NCBI GenBank assembly: GCA_006226265.1
Contig: SBHH01000020.1
Span: 1 to 19,454 of the forward strand
DNA: 19,454 nucleotides
Source: Alphaproteobacteria bacterium
Lineage (GTDB): Bacteria; Pseudomonadota; Alphaproteobacteria; Sneathiellales; Sneathiellaceae
Reading direction: 5' to 3'
The position numbers and the translations under genes were made by a program. The notes below the pieces were generated by a model. That model ran no database searches. It was given only the letters and a program-made list of their open reading frames with translations, and had not been told where the DNA came from. This document shows, one piece after another, positions 5,952 through 15,003 of this stretch (its first letter is position 1; each line of letters opens with the position of its first letter).

Positions 5952-6433
5952 GGGTAGACGGATCCCCGTCGGCCATCGGTACAGCCGACAGGGACGATGT
6001 CAATCAGGACATCACATCCCTTCGGAGCGCAACGACGAAAGAGCTGCATAAAAAGTGGCAGCGGCTGTTCAACAGGCCGGTTCCACAAGGGTTCAGCCGT
6101 GACCTCGTCATCCGGCGTCTAGCCCATACCCTGCAGGAACAGGCCTTTGGTGGTCTGGCGCCTGTGCACCGGCGGAAACTGGCAACTCTTTCGCGGCAAC
6201 TGGTCGAGAACAATCTGGCTGGCCTTGACACGGGCAACGATCCCAGACCGGGTTCCAGGCTGATCCGTGAATGGCAGGGCCGGACATATGTGGTGAATGT
6301 CCTTGAAGACGGGTTTGAACATGAGGGCGAGCGATATGGCTCCCTGTCAAAACTGGCCCGGGAGATTACCGGCACCCGCTGGTCGGGACCGCGCTTCTTC
6401 GGCCTGAAGAAGCCGGAGACAGGTCATGTATAA
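5948..6433 (+). CDS. DUF2924 protein
   Basis: A 161-residue soluble protein with the DUF2924 pattern. The N-terminal helical part includes TTKELHKKWQRLFNRPVPQG and RDLVIRRLAHTLQEQAFGGL. The C-terminal beta-rich part includes PGSRLIREWQGRTYVVNVLE, then GFEHEGERYGSLSKLAREITGT and the conserved end RWSGPRFFGLK. The C-terminal half resembles small DNA- or chromatin-binding domains found at the end of some recombinases. It overlaps the upstream gene by 4 nt and the recombinase by 8 nt, so the three are tightly coupled. The likely role is a partner of the recombinase, known only by association. Confidence 0.87.
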   Translation: MRVDGSPSAIGTADRDDVNQDITSLRSATTKELHKKWQRLFNRPVPQGFSRDLVIRRLAHTLQEQAFGGLAPVHRRKLATLSRQLVENNLAGLDTGNDPRPGSRLIREWQGRTYVVNVLEDGFEHEGERYGSLSKLAREITGTRWSGPRFFGLKKPETGHV

Positions 6434-8168
6434 ACAGCCTGTCAGACAGCCGGGAGCTTCGTCCGGAACCCGATGCGCCATCTACACCCGGAAATCCCAT
6501 GAAGAAGGGCTGGAGCAGGAGTTCAATTCCCTTGATGCCCAGCGCGAGGCCTGCGAAGCCTATATCACCAGCCAGCGCCACGAAGGATGGGAAATCCTTC
6601 CCGGCTACTATGATGACGGTGGCATCTCCGGCGCCACCATGGACCGGCCTGCCCTGCAAAGGCTGCTGGCGGATATTGCAGCGGGCAGAATTGATGTGGT
6701 GGTTGTCTACAAGGTCGATCGCCTGACCCGCGCCCTTGCCGATTTTGCCAGGATCGTCGATATCTTCGATGCTGCGAAGGTCTCCTTTGTCTCGGTGACG
6801 CAGGCCTTCAACACTACTACCTCCATGGGGCGGCTGACGCTGAATGTACTTCTCTCCTTCGCCCAGTTTGAACGGGAAGTCACGGCGGAGCGTATCCGCG
6901 ACAAGATCGCCGCCTCCAAGAAGAAAGGCATGTGGATGGGCGGCAACCTGCCGCTTGGTTATGACAGCGAAGATCGCAAACTCGTCATCAACAACACCGA
7001 GGCAGAGACGGTGCGCCATATCTTCAGACGTTATGTCGAGCTTGGCTCCGTCGCCAGACTTCGGGACGAGCTTGAAGCTGAGGGTATTGTCAGCAAGATC
7101 CGGATATCTGCAAAGGGCCTGAAAAAAGGAGGGGCACCCTTTACCCGAGGAGCGCTGTATCATCTGTTGAAGAACGAAATCTATCGTGGCAAAATAACCC
7201 ATAAAGGCACCAGCTATCCCGGCGAGCACCTGCCGGTCGTTGATCAAAACCTGTGGAACGAGGTTCAGGCACAGCTGACCGAAAACCGGGTGGAGCGGCG
7301 ATCGGGAAACAGGATAAAAAGTTCGAACTTGCTGACCGGGTTATTGTTTGATGGCGCAGGGCACCGGCTGACACCCAGCCATTCGAACAAAAAGGGACAG
7401 CGCTATCGCTATTATGTCTCCCGCACCCTGATATCCGGCCCCCGCGAGGCAAGGGACAGGGGACGACGATTGCCGGCCCGCGGGATTGAAACACTGGTAA
7501 CGGACAGGCTGTACCGGTATTTCGGGGATGAGGCTGCGATCCTGGGGACTGGTGCGGCAGATATCAGGGACCTCGCAAGTCAACAGCAGTTCCTTGGCAA
7601 AATCCGCCACTTGCGGGAAAGCTGGTCGAAGCTGGAACTTGCGAAGATACGACAGATACTCCTGTTGCTGATTGACCGGGTCGAGGTGTTTGAGGACCAT
7701 GTCGATATCCGGATTGACAGAAACGCTCTTCCGATGGTTGACAGGGAAGGCGGACCAATCCGGAAAGAAAAGGGCGTCGGCAAGGCTGCAGATATCGAGA
7801 TCCTTCATATCCCGGCGAAGCTGAAGCGTACAGGAATGGAAATGCGGATGCTTGTCGATGGAGCCACCGCAAGGGACAGTGCTCAAAAGCCGGACCGCAG
7901 TCTGGTCCGGCTGCTGGCGCAGGCAAAAATGTTTCAGGAGCGTGCCCTCCAGAATGAGACCTGTACTATCGGCCAGCTCGCAAAAGAGGCCGGAGTCAGT
8001 GACAGCTATTTTACCCGCATTCTCAGGCTGAATTATCTCGCACCGGATATAGTCCGGGCAATCCTCACCGGAGCACAGCCGCCGGAACTGACAGCCAGGA
8101 AGCTTGTCTCGGCTTCCCGCCTGCCCCTGCTCTGGCAGGATCAGCTCAGGCTGTTTAGCGTCATCTGA
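6426..8168 (+). CDS. Large serine recombinase
   Basis: Site-specific DNA recombinase that would integrate and excise the island through a serine-DNA intermediate. The resolvase domain spans about residues 15-165: YTRKS with catalytic Ser24, the SLDAQR segment with Arg40, YKVDRLTR near residues 97-104, and the AQFEREVTAERIRDKI helix. The recombinase domain follows (LPLGYD..., GALYHLLKNEIYRGKI). Where many relatives have a Cys zinc ribbon, here LLTGLLFDGAGHRLTP...RYRYYVS has no cysteine, as in other members of this subgroup. A C-terminal helix-turn-helix is visible in IGQLAKEAGVSDSYFTRILR. GGAG (6415-6418) lies 7 nt before ATG 6426, inside the DUF2924 gene. It appears full length and intact, and it is the rightmost island gene, next to tRNA-Ser. 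Confidence 0.94.
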   Translation: MYKQPVRQPGASSGTRCAIYTRKSHEEGLEQEFNSLDAQREACEAYITSQRHEGWEILPGYYDDGGISGATMDRPALQRLLADIAAGRIDVVVVYKVDRLTRALADFARIVDIFDAAKVSFVSVTQAFNTTTSMGRLTLNVLLSFAQFEREVTAERIRDKIAASKKKGMWMGGNLPLGYDSEDRKLVINNTEAETVRHIFRRYVELGSVARLRDELEAEGIVSKIRISAKGLKKGGAPFTRGALYHLLKNEIYRGKITHKGTSYPGEHLPVVDQNLWNEVQAQLTENRVERRSGNRIKSSNLLTGLLFDGAGHRLTPSHSNKKGQRYRYYVSRTLISGPREARDRGRRLPARGIETLVTDRLYRYFGDEAAILGTGAADIRDLASQQQFLGKIRHLRESWSKLELAKIRQILLLLIDRVEVFEDHVDIRIDRNALPMVDREGGPIRKEKGVGKAADIEILHIPAKLKRTGMEMRMLVDGATARDSAQKPDRSLVRLLAQAKMFQERALQNETCTIGQLAKEAGVSDSYFTRILRLNYLAPDIVRAILTGAQPPELTARKLVSASRLPLLWQDQLRLFSVI

Positions 8169-8432
8169 CGCGGGCCGGAACGGTCATCATCCCTTATCTC
8201 CCCAAGGAACTTTCTGCATCTATTCTGAAGAAATCTGCATCTTGAATATCCCTCATCCGGACCAAAAAAGAGCGTCAGGGAGATAAATGGGCCGCAGGCC
8301 TTGCGACCGTTTAAGCAAACAGTCTCCGGCATCGGCGCTGCGATGCTTCCAATCCGCTAACTCACGGGAATACAGGGATGAATTCAGCGAGAGAGAAAAT
8401 CGGGGATTTGAGAAAAAATGCCGTCGGCAAAG
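8169..8432. other. Intergenic region between recombinase and tRNA-Ser, probable right island edge
   Basis: No gene seen. It contains a 9-bp direct repeat TCTGCATCT (8213-8221 and 8234-8242). It also contains TCCGCTAACTCA (8353-8364), which matches the reverse complement of 1475-1486 at 11 of 12 positions. The island boundary should lie here or within the tRNA gene. I could not find a long direct repeat shared with the left side. Confidence 0.4.
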
Positions 8433-8523
8433 TGGCGGAGGGAGGGGGATTCGAACCCCCGATACGGTTTCGCCGTATACACACTTTCCAGGCGTGCGCC
8501 TTCAGCCACTCGGCCACCCCTCC
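8433..8523 (-). tRNA. tRNA-Ser (anticodon GGA)
   Basis: A complete 91-nt class II tRNA on the minus strand. The acceptor GGAGGGG (8517-8523) pairs with TCCCTCC (8437-8443); the discriminator G is at 8436 and an encoded CCA at 8433-8435. The anticodon stem CACGC/GTGTG holds the loop CTGGAAA, with anticodon GGA at 8487-8489, reading UCC and UCU. The long variable arm TACGGCGAAACCGTA is typical of serine tRNAs. The T-arm is GGGGG-TTCGAAT-CCCCC. Its 3' end faces the island, the usual orientation for a tRNA used as an integration target. Confidence 0.98.
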
Positions 8524-8558
8524 GCTGCGCGCGAATATCATCGCACGGACGAGCCGGG

Positions 8559-8586
8559 ACTATACTTGAGAAGGCGGAGATTGCAA
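8559..8586 (-). promoter_or_regulatory. Putative promoter of tRNA-Ser
   Basis: On the minus strand TTGCAA (8581-8586) and TATAGT (8559-8564) are separated by 16 bp, giving a sigma70-like promoter. Transcription would start near 8552, about 29 nt before the mature tRNA 5' end at 8523. Confidence 0.6.
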
Positions 8587-8724
8587 GCCTTCAAAGCCGA
8601 TTTTTAGCGAAAATAATGGCGCGTTCCGGCACGTCACGACATATCACCATTTCTTGAGCCAGACTTGTCTTGTGTTCCCCCATATCCACGTTACGATAAG
8701 GACAGACAACAGGAGTAATTTCGC

Positions 8725-9042
8725 GTGATCATTGGTCGGATTATTGGCTGGATCTTTCTGGCGGCGGGTCTCATGGTTCTCGGTCATGATGCCCTGATGT
8801 TTCTGAACACCGAAAGCTGGCAGCCAATCCCGCTCGGCCAGCTCTGGTACAATCTCGATGCGCAGGGACTGAACCTCGTCCAGGCAATCATTCAGCGCTA
8901 TCTGTTCCCGGGCCTCTGGGACCCGACGATCACGACGGTTTTGCTGTGGCCCGCCTGGCTCGACTTTCTCGTGCCGGGAATTCTCCTGTCGATAATTTTC
9001 TTCAAACGGCGCAAACCGAGAGAGAGCAGCTTTTCCGCCTAG
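8725..9042 (+). CDS. Small two-segment membrane protein, conserved hypothetical
   Basis: A 105-residue inner-membrane protein of unknown function. The first hydrophobic segment is near the N-terminus ([15 protein letters not shown], residues 6-20). The second is near the C-terminus ([17 protein letters not shown], about 77-93) and is followed by a basic tail FKRRKPRE, which should lie in the cytoplasm. The linker contains [20 protein letters not shown] and probably faces the periplasm. The start is GTG at 8725, with AGGAG at 8711-8715 and 9-nt spacing. It converges with lepA, and the two stop codons share the palindrome CTAG at 9039-9042. Similar short proteins occur in other alphaproteobacteria. 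I cannot assign a role. Confidence 0.75.
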   Translation: MIIGRIIGWIFLAAGLMVLGHDALMFLNTESWQPIPLGQLWYNLDAQGLNLVQAIIQRYLFPGLWDPTITTVLLWPAWLDFLVPGILLSIIFFKRRKPRESSFSA

Positions 9043-10841
9043 TCGTCGCCCATCTTGAGGGCGGCGAGGAAGGCTTCCTGCGGAATATCCACATTGCCGA
9101 CAGAGCGCATCCGCTTCTTGCCCTTCTTTTGCTTCTCCAAAAGCTTCTTCTTCCGGGTGATATCGCCGCCATAGCATTTCGCCGTCACGTCTTTTCGAAG
9201 CGCCGAGATGGTCTCGCGCGCGACCACCTTGCCGCCAATTGCCGCCTGCAGCGCAATCTTGAAAAGCTGACGCGGGATAAGGTCCTTGAGCCGTTCGCAA
9301 AGCTGGCGCCCGCGCCCTTCCGCCTGATCGCGATGGGCAATCATGGCAAGCGCATCGACGGGCTCTGAGTTAACGAGGATGGTAAGCTTCACAAGATCGC
9401 TCGCTACATAGCCTTCAAGCTCATAATCGAAACTCGCATAGCCCCGCGTTACAGATTTCAGCCGGTCATAAAAATCGAAAACCACCTCGTTAAGCGGCAG
9501 TTTGTAGACCACCATCGCCCGGTTGCCCGCATAGGTGAGATCTGCCTGAACGCCCCGCTTGTCTTCACAGAGCTTCAGGACCTGGCCGAGATATTCATCC
9601 GGCACCATGATCGTTGCCTTGATCCAGGGTTCCTCGATCCGGTCGATCTGCATCACGTCCGGCATATCGGCCGGGTTATGCATCTCGATCATCTCGCCGT
9701 TCCGCATATAGAGATGATAGACAACCGACGGCGCCGTGGTAATGAGATCGAGATCGAACTCACGCTCCAGCCGCTCCTGAATGATTTCAAGATGGAGGAG
9801 GCCTAAGAAGCCGCAGCGGAAGCCAAAGCCGAGCGCGGCGGAGGTTTCAGGCTCGAACGAGAAGCTCGCGTCATTGAGGCGAAGCTTACCGAGGCTCGCC
9901 TTCAGTTCCGTAAAATCGGCACTGTCGATCGGGAAGAGGCCACAGAAAACCACCGGCTGGTTCGGCTTGAAGCCCGGCAGCGGTGCGGCGGCGGGCTTGC
10001 GATCATCGGTAATGGTATCGCCGACCTTGGTGTCGGCCACCTGCTTGATCGCCGCGGTCATGAAGCCGATTTCGCCGGGGCCCAGTTCATTGACCAGCAG
10101 GCCCTTTGGCGTGAAAACACCGACGCGATCGACAAGATAGCTCGCGCCCGTCTCCATCATGCGGATTTTCTGGCCCTTTTTGATCACGCCTTCACGCACA
10201 CGGAAGAGCACCACGACGCCGAGATAGGCATCATACCAGCTGTCGATCAGCAGGGCCTGAAGTGGCGCATTGTGGTTCCCTGCAGGCGGCGGGATATGGG
10301 CGACCACGGCCTCCAGAACCTCGGGAACGCCAACGCCGGTCTTGGCGGAAACGGGGAGCGCCCCGCTCGCGTCAATGCCGATCACATCCTCAATCTGCTC
10401 GACTACCCGGTCAACATCGGCGGCGGGCAAATCGACCTTATTGAGGACGGGAATGATTTCGTGGTTCACTTCGATCGCCTGATAGACGTTGGCGAGGGTT
10501 TGCGCCTCCACTCCTTGGCTGGCATCAACCACGAGAAGCGAGCCTTCGCAGGCCGAGAGGGAGCGGTTCACCTCATAGGCGAAGTCCACATGGCCCGGCG
10601 TGTCGATCAGGTTGAGCGTATAGGTCTCCCCGTCCTTCGCGGTATAGAGAAGACGTACGGTCTGCGCCTTGATAGTAATGCCGCGCTCGCGCTCGATATC
10701 CATGCTGTCGAGGACCTGCTGATGCATTTCGCGATCGTCCAGCCCGCCGCACATCTGGATCAGGCGATCGGCCAGCGTCGATTTCCCATGGTCGATATGG
10801 GCGATAATCGAAAAGTTACGAATTTTATCAAGGTCGGTCAT
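9039..10841 (-). CDS. lepA: Elongation factor 4 (LepA), ribosome-associated translational GTPase
   Basis: Ribosome-binding GTPase that acts on stalled or mis-translocated ribosomes. Of the open frame from 10877, the start at 10841 ([12 protein letters not shown]) is chosen because GGAAGG lies about 8 nt before it and it matches family N-termini; this gives 600 residues, the usual length. The G-domain shows AHIDHGKST (G1), DTPGHVDF (G3) and NKVDLP (G4). The EF-G-like domains follow, with [14 protein letters not shown] typical of LepA. The C-terminal LepA-specific domain ends in [24 protein letters not shown], the conserved basic stretch. The thioesterase gene lies 70 bp upstream on the same strand. 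Its end meets the small membrane protein gene. Confidence 0.98.
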   Translation of the reverse strand: MTDLDKIRNFSIIAHIDHGKSTLADRLIQMCGGLDDREMHQQVLDSMDIERERGITIKAQTVRLLYTAKDGETYTLNLIDTPGHVDFAYEVNRSLSACEGSLLVVDASQGVEAQTLANVYQAIEVNHEIIPVLNKVDLPAADVDRVVEQIEDVIGIDASGALPVSAKTGVGVPEVLEAVVAHIPPPAGNHNAPLQALLIDSWYDAYLGVVVLFRVREGVIKKGQKIRMMETGASYLVDRVGVFTPKGLLVNELGPGEIGFMTAAIKQVADTKVGDTITDDRKPAAAPLPGFKPNQPVVFCGLFPIDSADFTELKASLGKLRLNDASFSFEPETSAALGFGFRCGFLGLLHLEIIQERLEREFDLDLITTAPSVVYHLYMRNGEMIEMHNPADMPDVMQIDRIEEPWIKATIMVPDEYLGQVLKLCEDKRGVQADLTYAGNRAMVVYKLPLNEVVFDFYDRLKSVTRGYASFDYELEGYVASDLVKLTILVNSEPVDALAMIAHRDQAEGRGRQLCERLKDLIPRQLFKIALQAAIGGKVVARETISALRKDVTAKCYGGDITRKKKLLEKQKKGKKRMRSVGNVDIPQEAFLAALKMGDD

Positions 10842-10911
10842 CGAGGCCCTTCCAGTGAGGCTGTTCTGATCATCCAAGTAACAGGTTTTACGGCAAATTC
10901 AATTGCTATAT

Positions 10912-11367
10912 TTACCGGCTTAAAGGCTTTGCTGCCGCATCATCATAGCGGCCCGTGCCCGACGGAATTTTCATGATGCCGGAGCCGCTGAAGACCGTTG
11001 CCCCGTCCGCCGTGATCTGGCAAGTCGCGAAGAGGAGGGAGCGGGTCTGGCGCACTACTTCCGTTGTGCCTTCCAGCCACTGGCCTTTCAACGCCGGAGC
11101 GACAAAATCACAGGACATCTGCACCGTCGGCGTGAACTTGTTGCCGATATCGACGATGGCATGGGCACCAACGCCAAGCTGCATATCGGCGAAGGTCATC
11201 AACATGCCGCCATGGCAGATGCCGCCAATATTGCAATGCTTTTCCTCCACTCGGAGGCCGAGGAAGGCGTTATCCTCGACACGCCGAACCATCAGAAGGC
11301 CGGTCAGTTCGACAAAGCCCATGTTGCCTTCGAAAACCTTGAACCCGTCGGGCGCATCCATCGTCAT
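10912..11367 (-). CDS. PaaI-type hotdog-fold thioesterase
   Basis: Predicted acyl-CoA thioesterase of the 4HBT/PaaI hotdog family, 151 residues, cytoplasmic. The signature is NIGGICHGGMLMTFADMQLG (residues about 47-66), the HGG...AD active-site helix region. The following strands are TVQMSCDFVAPALKGQWLEG and SLLFATCQITADG. The start at 11367 (MTMDAPDG) is preferred over the upstream 11400 frame because GGAG lies 6 nt before it. It lies 65 bp after pheT on the same strand, separated by a terminator-like hairpin, and 70 bp before lepA. The substrate is unknown. No functional link to either neighbour is evident. Confidence 0.88.
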   Translation of the reverse strand: MTMDAPDGFKVFEGNMGFVELTGLLMVRRVEDNAFLGLRVEEKHCNIGGICHGGMLMTFADMQLGVGAHAIVDIGNKFTPTVQMSCDFVAPALKGQWLEGTTEVVRQTRSLLFATCQITADGATVFSGSGIMKIPSGTGRYDDAAAKPLSR

Positions 11368-11379
11368 ATTCTTCTCCGG

Positions 11380-11411
11380 AAAACAGAACAGGGGACGCAA
11401 ATCGCGCCCCC
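11380..11411 (-). terminator. Terminator-like hairpin after pheT
   Basis: On the minus strand GGGGGCGC (11411-11404) pairs with GCGTCCCC (11398-11391) around a 5-nt loop, 8 bp with one G-U pair. It is followed by TGTTCTGTTTT (11390-11380). It lies 22 nt after the pheT stop and would end the rpmI-rplT-pheS-pheT transcript. It overlaps the leader of the thioesterase gene, whose ribosome-binding site follows directly. Confidence 0.6.
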
Positions 11412-11432
11412 GGTTCCTTCGTTTCTTGTTCT

Positions 11433-13838
11433 TTACTGGCGGAGGCTGCCGCCGCTCGCCTTTTCGACGCTGCCGATGATTTTCGCGGCGACGGCGTCGA
11501 TTTCCTCTTCCGTCAGGGTGCGATCCATCGGCTGCAGCCGCACGGCGAGAGCGACGGATTTCCGCCCCTCAGCCATATGACCGCCCTGATAGACGTCGAA
11601 AATGGAAACGTCGCTTACAAGCTTCTTGTCGCTGCCCCGCACCGCGCGGATGACGGTCTCGACCGGCACATCCGCATCCATCTCGAAGGCGAAGTCCCGC
11701 TCCACCGCCTGATAGGGCGAGACATTGAGCGGCGGTCGCGCTGTCTCCGCCTTGCCCTTCGGCAGCGGAACGTTATCAAGATAAAGCTCGAACCCGATCA
11801 TCGGGCCCTTTACCTTCATCGCATCGAGAACAGACGGATGCAATTCCCCGAAGGCCGCGAGGCGGTTCTTGGGCCCAAGCTGCATCACGCCGGACCGGCC
11901 CGGATGATACCATTGGGGCGCATGGGCAACGATCTGCACCGACGATGCGGGACCACCCACGGCCTCCAGCGCCGCGAGGGCATCGGCCTTGGCATCGAAG
12001 ACATCCCAGGCGCGCCCGGCCCCGGCCCAATGGCGCGGGGAGGAAAGGCCGCTCCGGATACCGGCGGCAACGGTCAGCTGCCCGTCGATCTGGTCGGAAT
12101 GATATTCCGCGCCCACCTCGAACAGGGAGAGATTGCCGTTTCCGCGCGCATGATTCCGACCCGCCGCCGCGATGAGGTTCGGCAGAAGCGACGGACGCAT
12201 CGCATCGAGATCGGCACTGATCGGATTGACGAGCACGATCTCATCCGGGACACCACCGAACAGGTCCGCATGGGTGCGCGGCAGGAACGACCAGGTCACG
12301 GCCTCCATCATGCCCCGAACGGCGAGCGCCCGTTTGGCGATCCGTACCCGGCGCTGCGAAAGGTTGACCGCCGGTTTCGCAACCGCCGTCATTTTCGGAA
12401 GCGGAACGGCCGGGATATTGTCATAGCCGTGGACGCGGAGGATTTCCTCGACCAAATCGGCCTCCCCGTCCACATCCATGCGCCAGGAGGGAACGGACAC
12501 GCGGATCGTCTCGCCATCTTCCTCCGGCGCAAAGCCGAGTTTATCGAGAATGTCCCGCATTTCGGAAACCGGCACATCGACACCGCCCAAATCCTTCACC
12601 CGGCTTTTCCGAAGGGTGACGGACTTATGCCAGTCCGGGCCGTCGCCCGCGCTCACCATGTTGCTCGGCTCCCCGCCGCATAGTTCCAGCACCAGGCGGG
12701 TCGCGATTTCCATGCCGCTTTCAACGAAGGCAGGATCGACGCCGCGTTCAAAGCGGTAGCGGGCATCGGATTCAATGCCGAGCTTGCGGCCCGTCATGGC
12801 CGTCCGCACGGGATCGAACAGCGCCGCCTCGATGAAGACATTCACCGTCTCGTCGGTGCAGCCGCTTTCCTCGCCGCCCATGATGCCGCCGAGGCTCACT
12901 GCACTCGTATCATCGGCGATGACGCAGGCGTCGGCATCCATCTCATATTCCTCCCCATCAAGGGCAAGGAGCTTCTCGCCTTTTTTGGCGAGGCGGGCCT
13001 GAATGCCGCCTGAGACCTTGTCTGCATCGAACACATGAAGCGGGCGGGCAAGGTCGAAGGTGATATAGTTGGTGATATCGACCAGCGCAGAAATCGGCCG
13101 GAGCCCGATGGCGCGGAGTTTGTCCTGCAGCCATTTCGGGCTCGGTCCGTTCTTCACACCCCGCACATAGCGACCAATGAATTTCGAACAGGGGATCGGC
13201 GTCACATCATCGAAATTGAGCGAAACGGGAAGCGGGCTTTCGAACTGGCCGGCAATCGGCGTGGTATCGAGCGGCTTCAGCGTTCCGAAACCGCTTGCCG
13301 CGAGATCGCGGGCAATGCCGTAAACGCCGAGAGCATCCTGATGGTTCGGCGTGATGGCAATCTCGATGACCGGATCGTCTAGCCCGGCAAGCGCCGCAAA
13401 GGAAGCGCCGATTTCCGCATCCTCGGGCAGGTCAATGATACCATCATGATCGTCGGAGAGGCCCATCTCGCGTTCCGAGACCAACATGCCGTTACTTTCG
13501 ACACCACGGATCTTGGAGGGCTTGAGCCAAAGGTCCGTGCCCGGCACGTAGGAACCGGAGGGCGCGAAGACGCCCTTCATGCCCGTCCGCGCATTCGGCG
13601 CGCCGCACACGACCTGAACGATCTCTGATCCCGTGTCCACCTTGCAAACCCGCAGACGATCCGCATCCGGATGCTGTACCGCCTCGATCACATGGGCAAC
13701 GCGGAAAGCCGCGAGCTCCGCCGCGCGGTCCGTGATCCCTTCGACTTCAAGGCCGAGGGACGTCAGCCGCGCCGATAGCTCGTCGAGATCCGCGTTATAT
13801 TCAAGATGCTCTTTCAGCCAGGAAACCGTGAATTTCAT
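11433..13838 (-). CDS. pheT: Phenylalanine-tRNA ligase, beta subunit
   Basis: Beta subunit of the cytoplasmic alpha2-beta2 PheRS, which charges tRNA-Phe; this subunit binds tRNA and edits mischarged Tyr. At 801 residues it is normal length. In order it has an N-terminal B1 domain, a tRNA-binding OB domain (about 39-150; [29 protein letters not shown]), the B3/B4 editing region ([18 protein letters not shown]), the B5 domain, a catalytic-like core ([12 protein letters not shown]) and the C-terminal FDX-ACB domain ([15 protein letters not shown]...[21 protein letters not shown]). The start ATG overlaps the pheS stop by 4 nt, and GGAGG lies 9 nt before it. The two subunits are therefore translationally coupled. 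Confidence 0.98.
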   Translation of the reverse strand: MKFTVSWLKEHLEYNADLDELSARLTSLGLEVEGITDRAAELAAFRVAHVIEAVQHPDADRLRVCKVDTGSEIVQVVCGAPNARTGMKGVFAPSGSYVPGTDLWLKPSKIRGVESNGMLVSEREMGLSDDHDGIIDLPEDAEIGASFAALAGLDDPVIEIAITPNHQDALGVYGIARDLAASGFGTLKPLDTTPIAGQFESPLPVSLNFDDVTPIPCSKFIGRYVRGVKNGPSPKWLQDKLRAIGLRPISALVDITNYITFDLARPLHVFDADKVSGGIQARLAKKGEKLLALDGEEYEMDADACVIADDTSAVSLGGIMGGEESGCTDETVNVFIEAALFDPVRTAMTGRKLGIESDARYRFERGVDPAFVESGMEIATRLVLELCGGEPSNMVSAGDGPDWHKSVTLRKSRVKDLGGVDVPVSEMRDILDKLGFAPEEDGETIRVSVPSWRMDVDGEADLVEEILRVHGYDNIPAVPLPKMTAVAKPAVNLSQRRVRIAKRALAVRGMMEAVTWSFLPRTHADLFGGVPDEIVLVNPISADLDAMRPSLLPNLIAAAGRNHARGNGNLSLFEVGAEYHSDQIDGQLTVAAGIRSGLSSPRHWAGAGRAWDVFDAKADALAALEAVGGPASSVQIVAHAPQWYHPGRSGVMQLGPKNRLAAFGELHPSVLDAMKVKGPMIGFELYLDNVPLPKGKAETARPPLNVSPYQAVERDFAFEMDADVPVETVIRAVRGSDKKLVSDVSIFDVYQGGHMAEGRKSVALAVRLQPMDRTLTEEEIDAVAAKIIGSVEKASGGSLRQ

Positions 13839-14911
13839 CGTGACAACCCTCCGCCCAAAGTCGGGACATCCAGGGGAACAAAACCGTAATGTTTGAGCCA
13901 GCGCAAATCCGCATCAAAAAAGGCGCGAAGATCGGGGATGCCATATTTCAGCATAGCGATCCGGTCGATGCCCATGCCCCAGGCAAAGCCCTGATATTCA
14001 TTGGGATCGAGGCCGCAATGTTCCAGCACCCGCGGATTGACCATGCCACAGCCGAGAATTTCCAGCCAGTCGTCGCCCTCGCCGACCTTCACATGGTCCC
14101 CAGCGAAGGTGCATTTGATATCCATTTCCGCTGATGGCTCGGTGAAGGGGAAATAGGACGGACGGAAGCGCATGGTGACTTCGTCAAGCTCGAAGAAGGC
14201 CTTGCAGAATTCCGCCAGCACGCCTTTCAGATGGCCCATATGACTCGTCTTGTCGATGACCAGCCCTTCGATCTGATGGAACATCGGCGTGTGAGTCTGA
14301 TCCGAATCGCAGCGGAAGGTGCGGCCCGGCACGACAATGCGATGCGGCGGCTTCTTCGACTGCATGGTGCGGATCTGCACCGTCGAGGTATGGGTACGGA
14401 GAAGCTGGCGCGAGCCGTCTTCCTTCTCCGGCAGATAGAAGGTGTCATGCATCTGCCGCGCAGGATGCTCCGGCGGGATATTGAGCGCGGTGAAGTTATG
14501 GAAATCATCGTCGATATCCGGTCCCTCCGCGATATCGAAACCCATATCCGCGAAAATCTCGGTGATCTCGTCAACAACCTGGCTGATCGGATGAATACGC
14601 CCCCCCCCTTCGGGACGAACCGGCAGGGTGACATCGACCCGCTCTTTTGCGAGCTTGGCATCGAGCGCCGCCGCATGCAGCGCCTTATGCGCCGCCTCGA
14701 TTGCGTCGGCGACCGTGGTCTTCAGGCGGTTCAGCTTCGGTGCGACTTCCTGGCGCTCCGCCGGGTCCATCTGGCCGAGGCCGCGCATCATCAGGCTGAC
14801 GCTGCCCTTTTTCCCGAGAGTGGAAACGCGCAACGCCTCCAGCGCCTCCAAATTCTCTGCCCGGCCGATATCGTCGAGCAATTCCTGTTCAAGCTTTTCT
14901 ATATCCTGCAT
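13835..14911 (-). CDS. pheS: Phenylalanine-tRNA ligase, alpha subunit
   Basis: Catalytic subunit of PheRS, 358 residues, class II aminoacyl-tRNA synthetase. The N-terminal coiled coil (about 1-90) contacts tRNA. Motif 2 lies in [20 protein letters not shown] (195-214). [13 protein letters not shown] (250-262) lines the Phe pocket. Motif 3 is [18 protein letters not shown] (312-329). The start ATG at 14911 has only a weak ribosome-binding site (GTGAG, 5 nt upstream), just after the T-run of an attenuator-like hairpin. The gene contains a run of nine identical bases (C on plus, 14600-14608) within the Gly-Gly-Gly stretch near residue 102. It overlaps pheT by 4 nt. Confidence 0.98.
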   Translation of the reverse strand: MQDIEKLEQELLDDIGRAENLEALEALRVSTLGKKGSVSLMMRGLGQMDPAERQEVAPKLNRLKTTVADAIEAAHKALHAAALDAKLAKERVDVTLPVRPEGGGRIHPISQVVDEITEIFADMGFDIAEGPDIDDDFHNFTALNIPPEHPARQMHDTFYLPEKEDGSRQLLRTHTSTVQIRTMQSKKPPHRIVVPGRTFRCDSDQTHTPMFHQIEGLVIDKTSHMGHLKGVLAEFCKAFFELDEVTMRFRPSYFPFTEPSAEMDIKCTFAGDHVKVGEGDDWLEILGCGMVNPRVLEHCGLDPNEYQGFAWGMGIDRIAMLKYGIPDLRAFFDADLRWLKHYGFVPLDVPTLGGGLSR

Positions 14912-14925
14912 AACAACTCACAAAT

Positions 14926-14953
14926 AAAAAGGGGGCCGCAATGTGGGCCCCCT
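14926..14953 (-). terminator. Attenuator-like terminator between rplT and pheS
   Basis: On the minus strand AGGGGGCC (14953-14946) and GGCCCCCT (14937-14930) form a perfect 8-bp stem with an 8-nt loop. Transcription then runs directly into TTTTTATTT. It lies 50 nt after the rplT stop and 15 nt before the pheS start. In E. coli the same interval holds the pheM leader-peptide attenuator. Confidence 0.75.
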
Positions 14954-15003
14954 CTTGTTAAAGCGGTCTACGAAAAAGTCCAGATTTTCGAGGGCCCGGA
15001 TGA

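Noticed and set aside
8213..8242. Direct repeat TCTGCATCT, two copies 21 bp apart, as possible att or iteron
   Set aside because: Only two short copies are present, with no matching sequence seen at the left edge; not enough to call a functional repeat.
8287..8607. Plus-strand frame across the tRNA-Ser gene
   Set aside because: It reads through a complete tRNA on the other strand, and the apparent peptide GGGRGIRTPDTVSPY is a well-known translation artefact of tRNA-Ser genes.
10842..10911. Promoter for lepA in the 70-bp gap (TTGAAT-type -35)
   Set aside because: No acceptable -10 box at proper spacing; lepA may be read from upstream.
11577..12683. 368-codon plus-strand frame opposite pheT
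   Set aside because: Its His/Arg-rich composition is typical of a shadow of a GC-rich gene, and pheT is certain.
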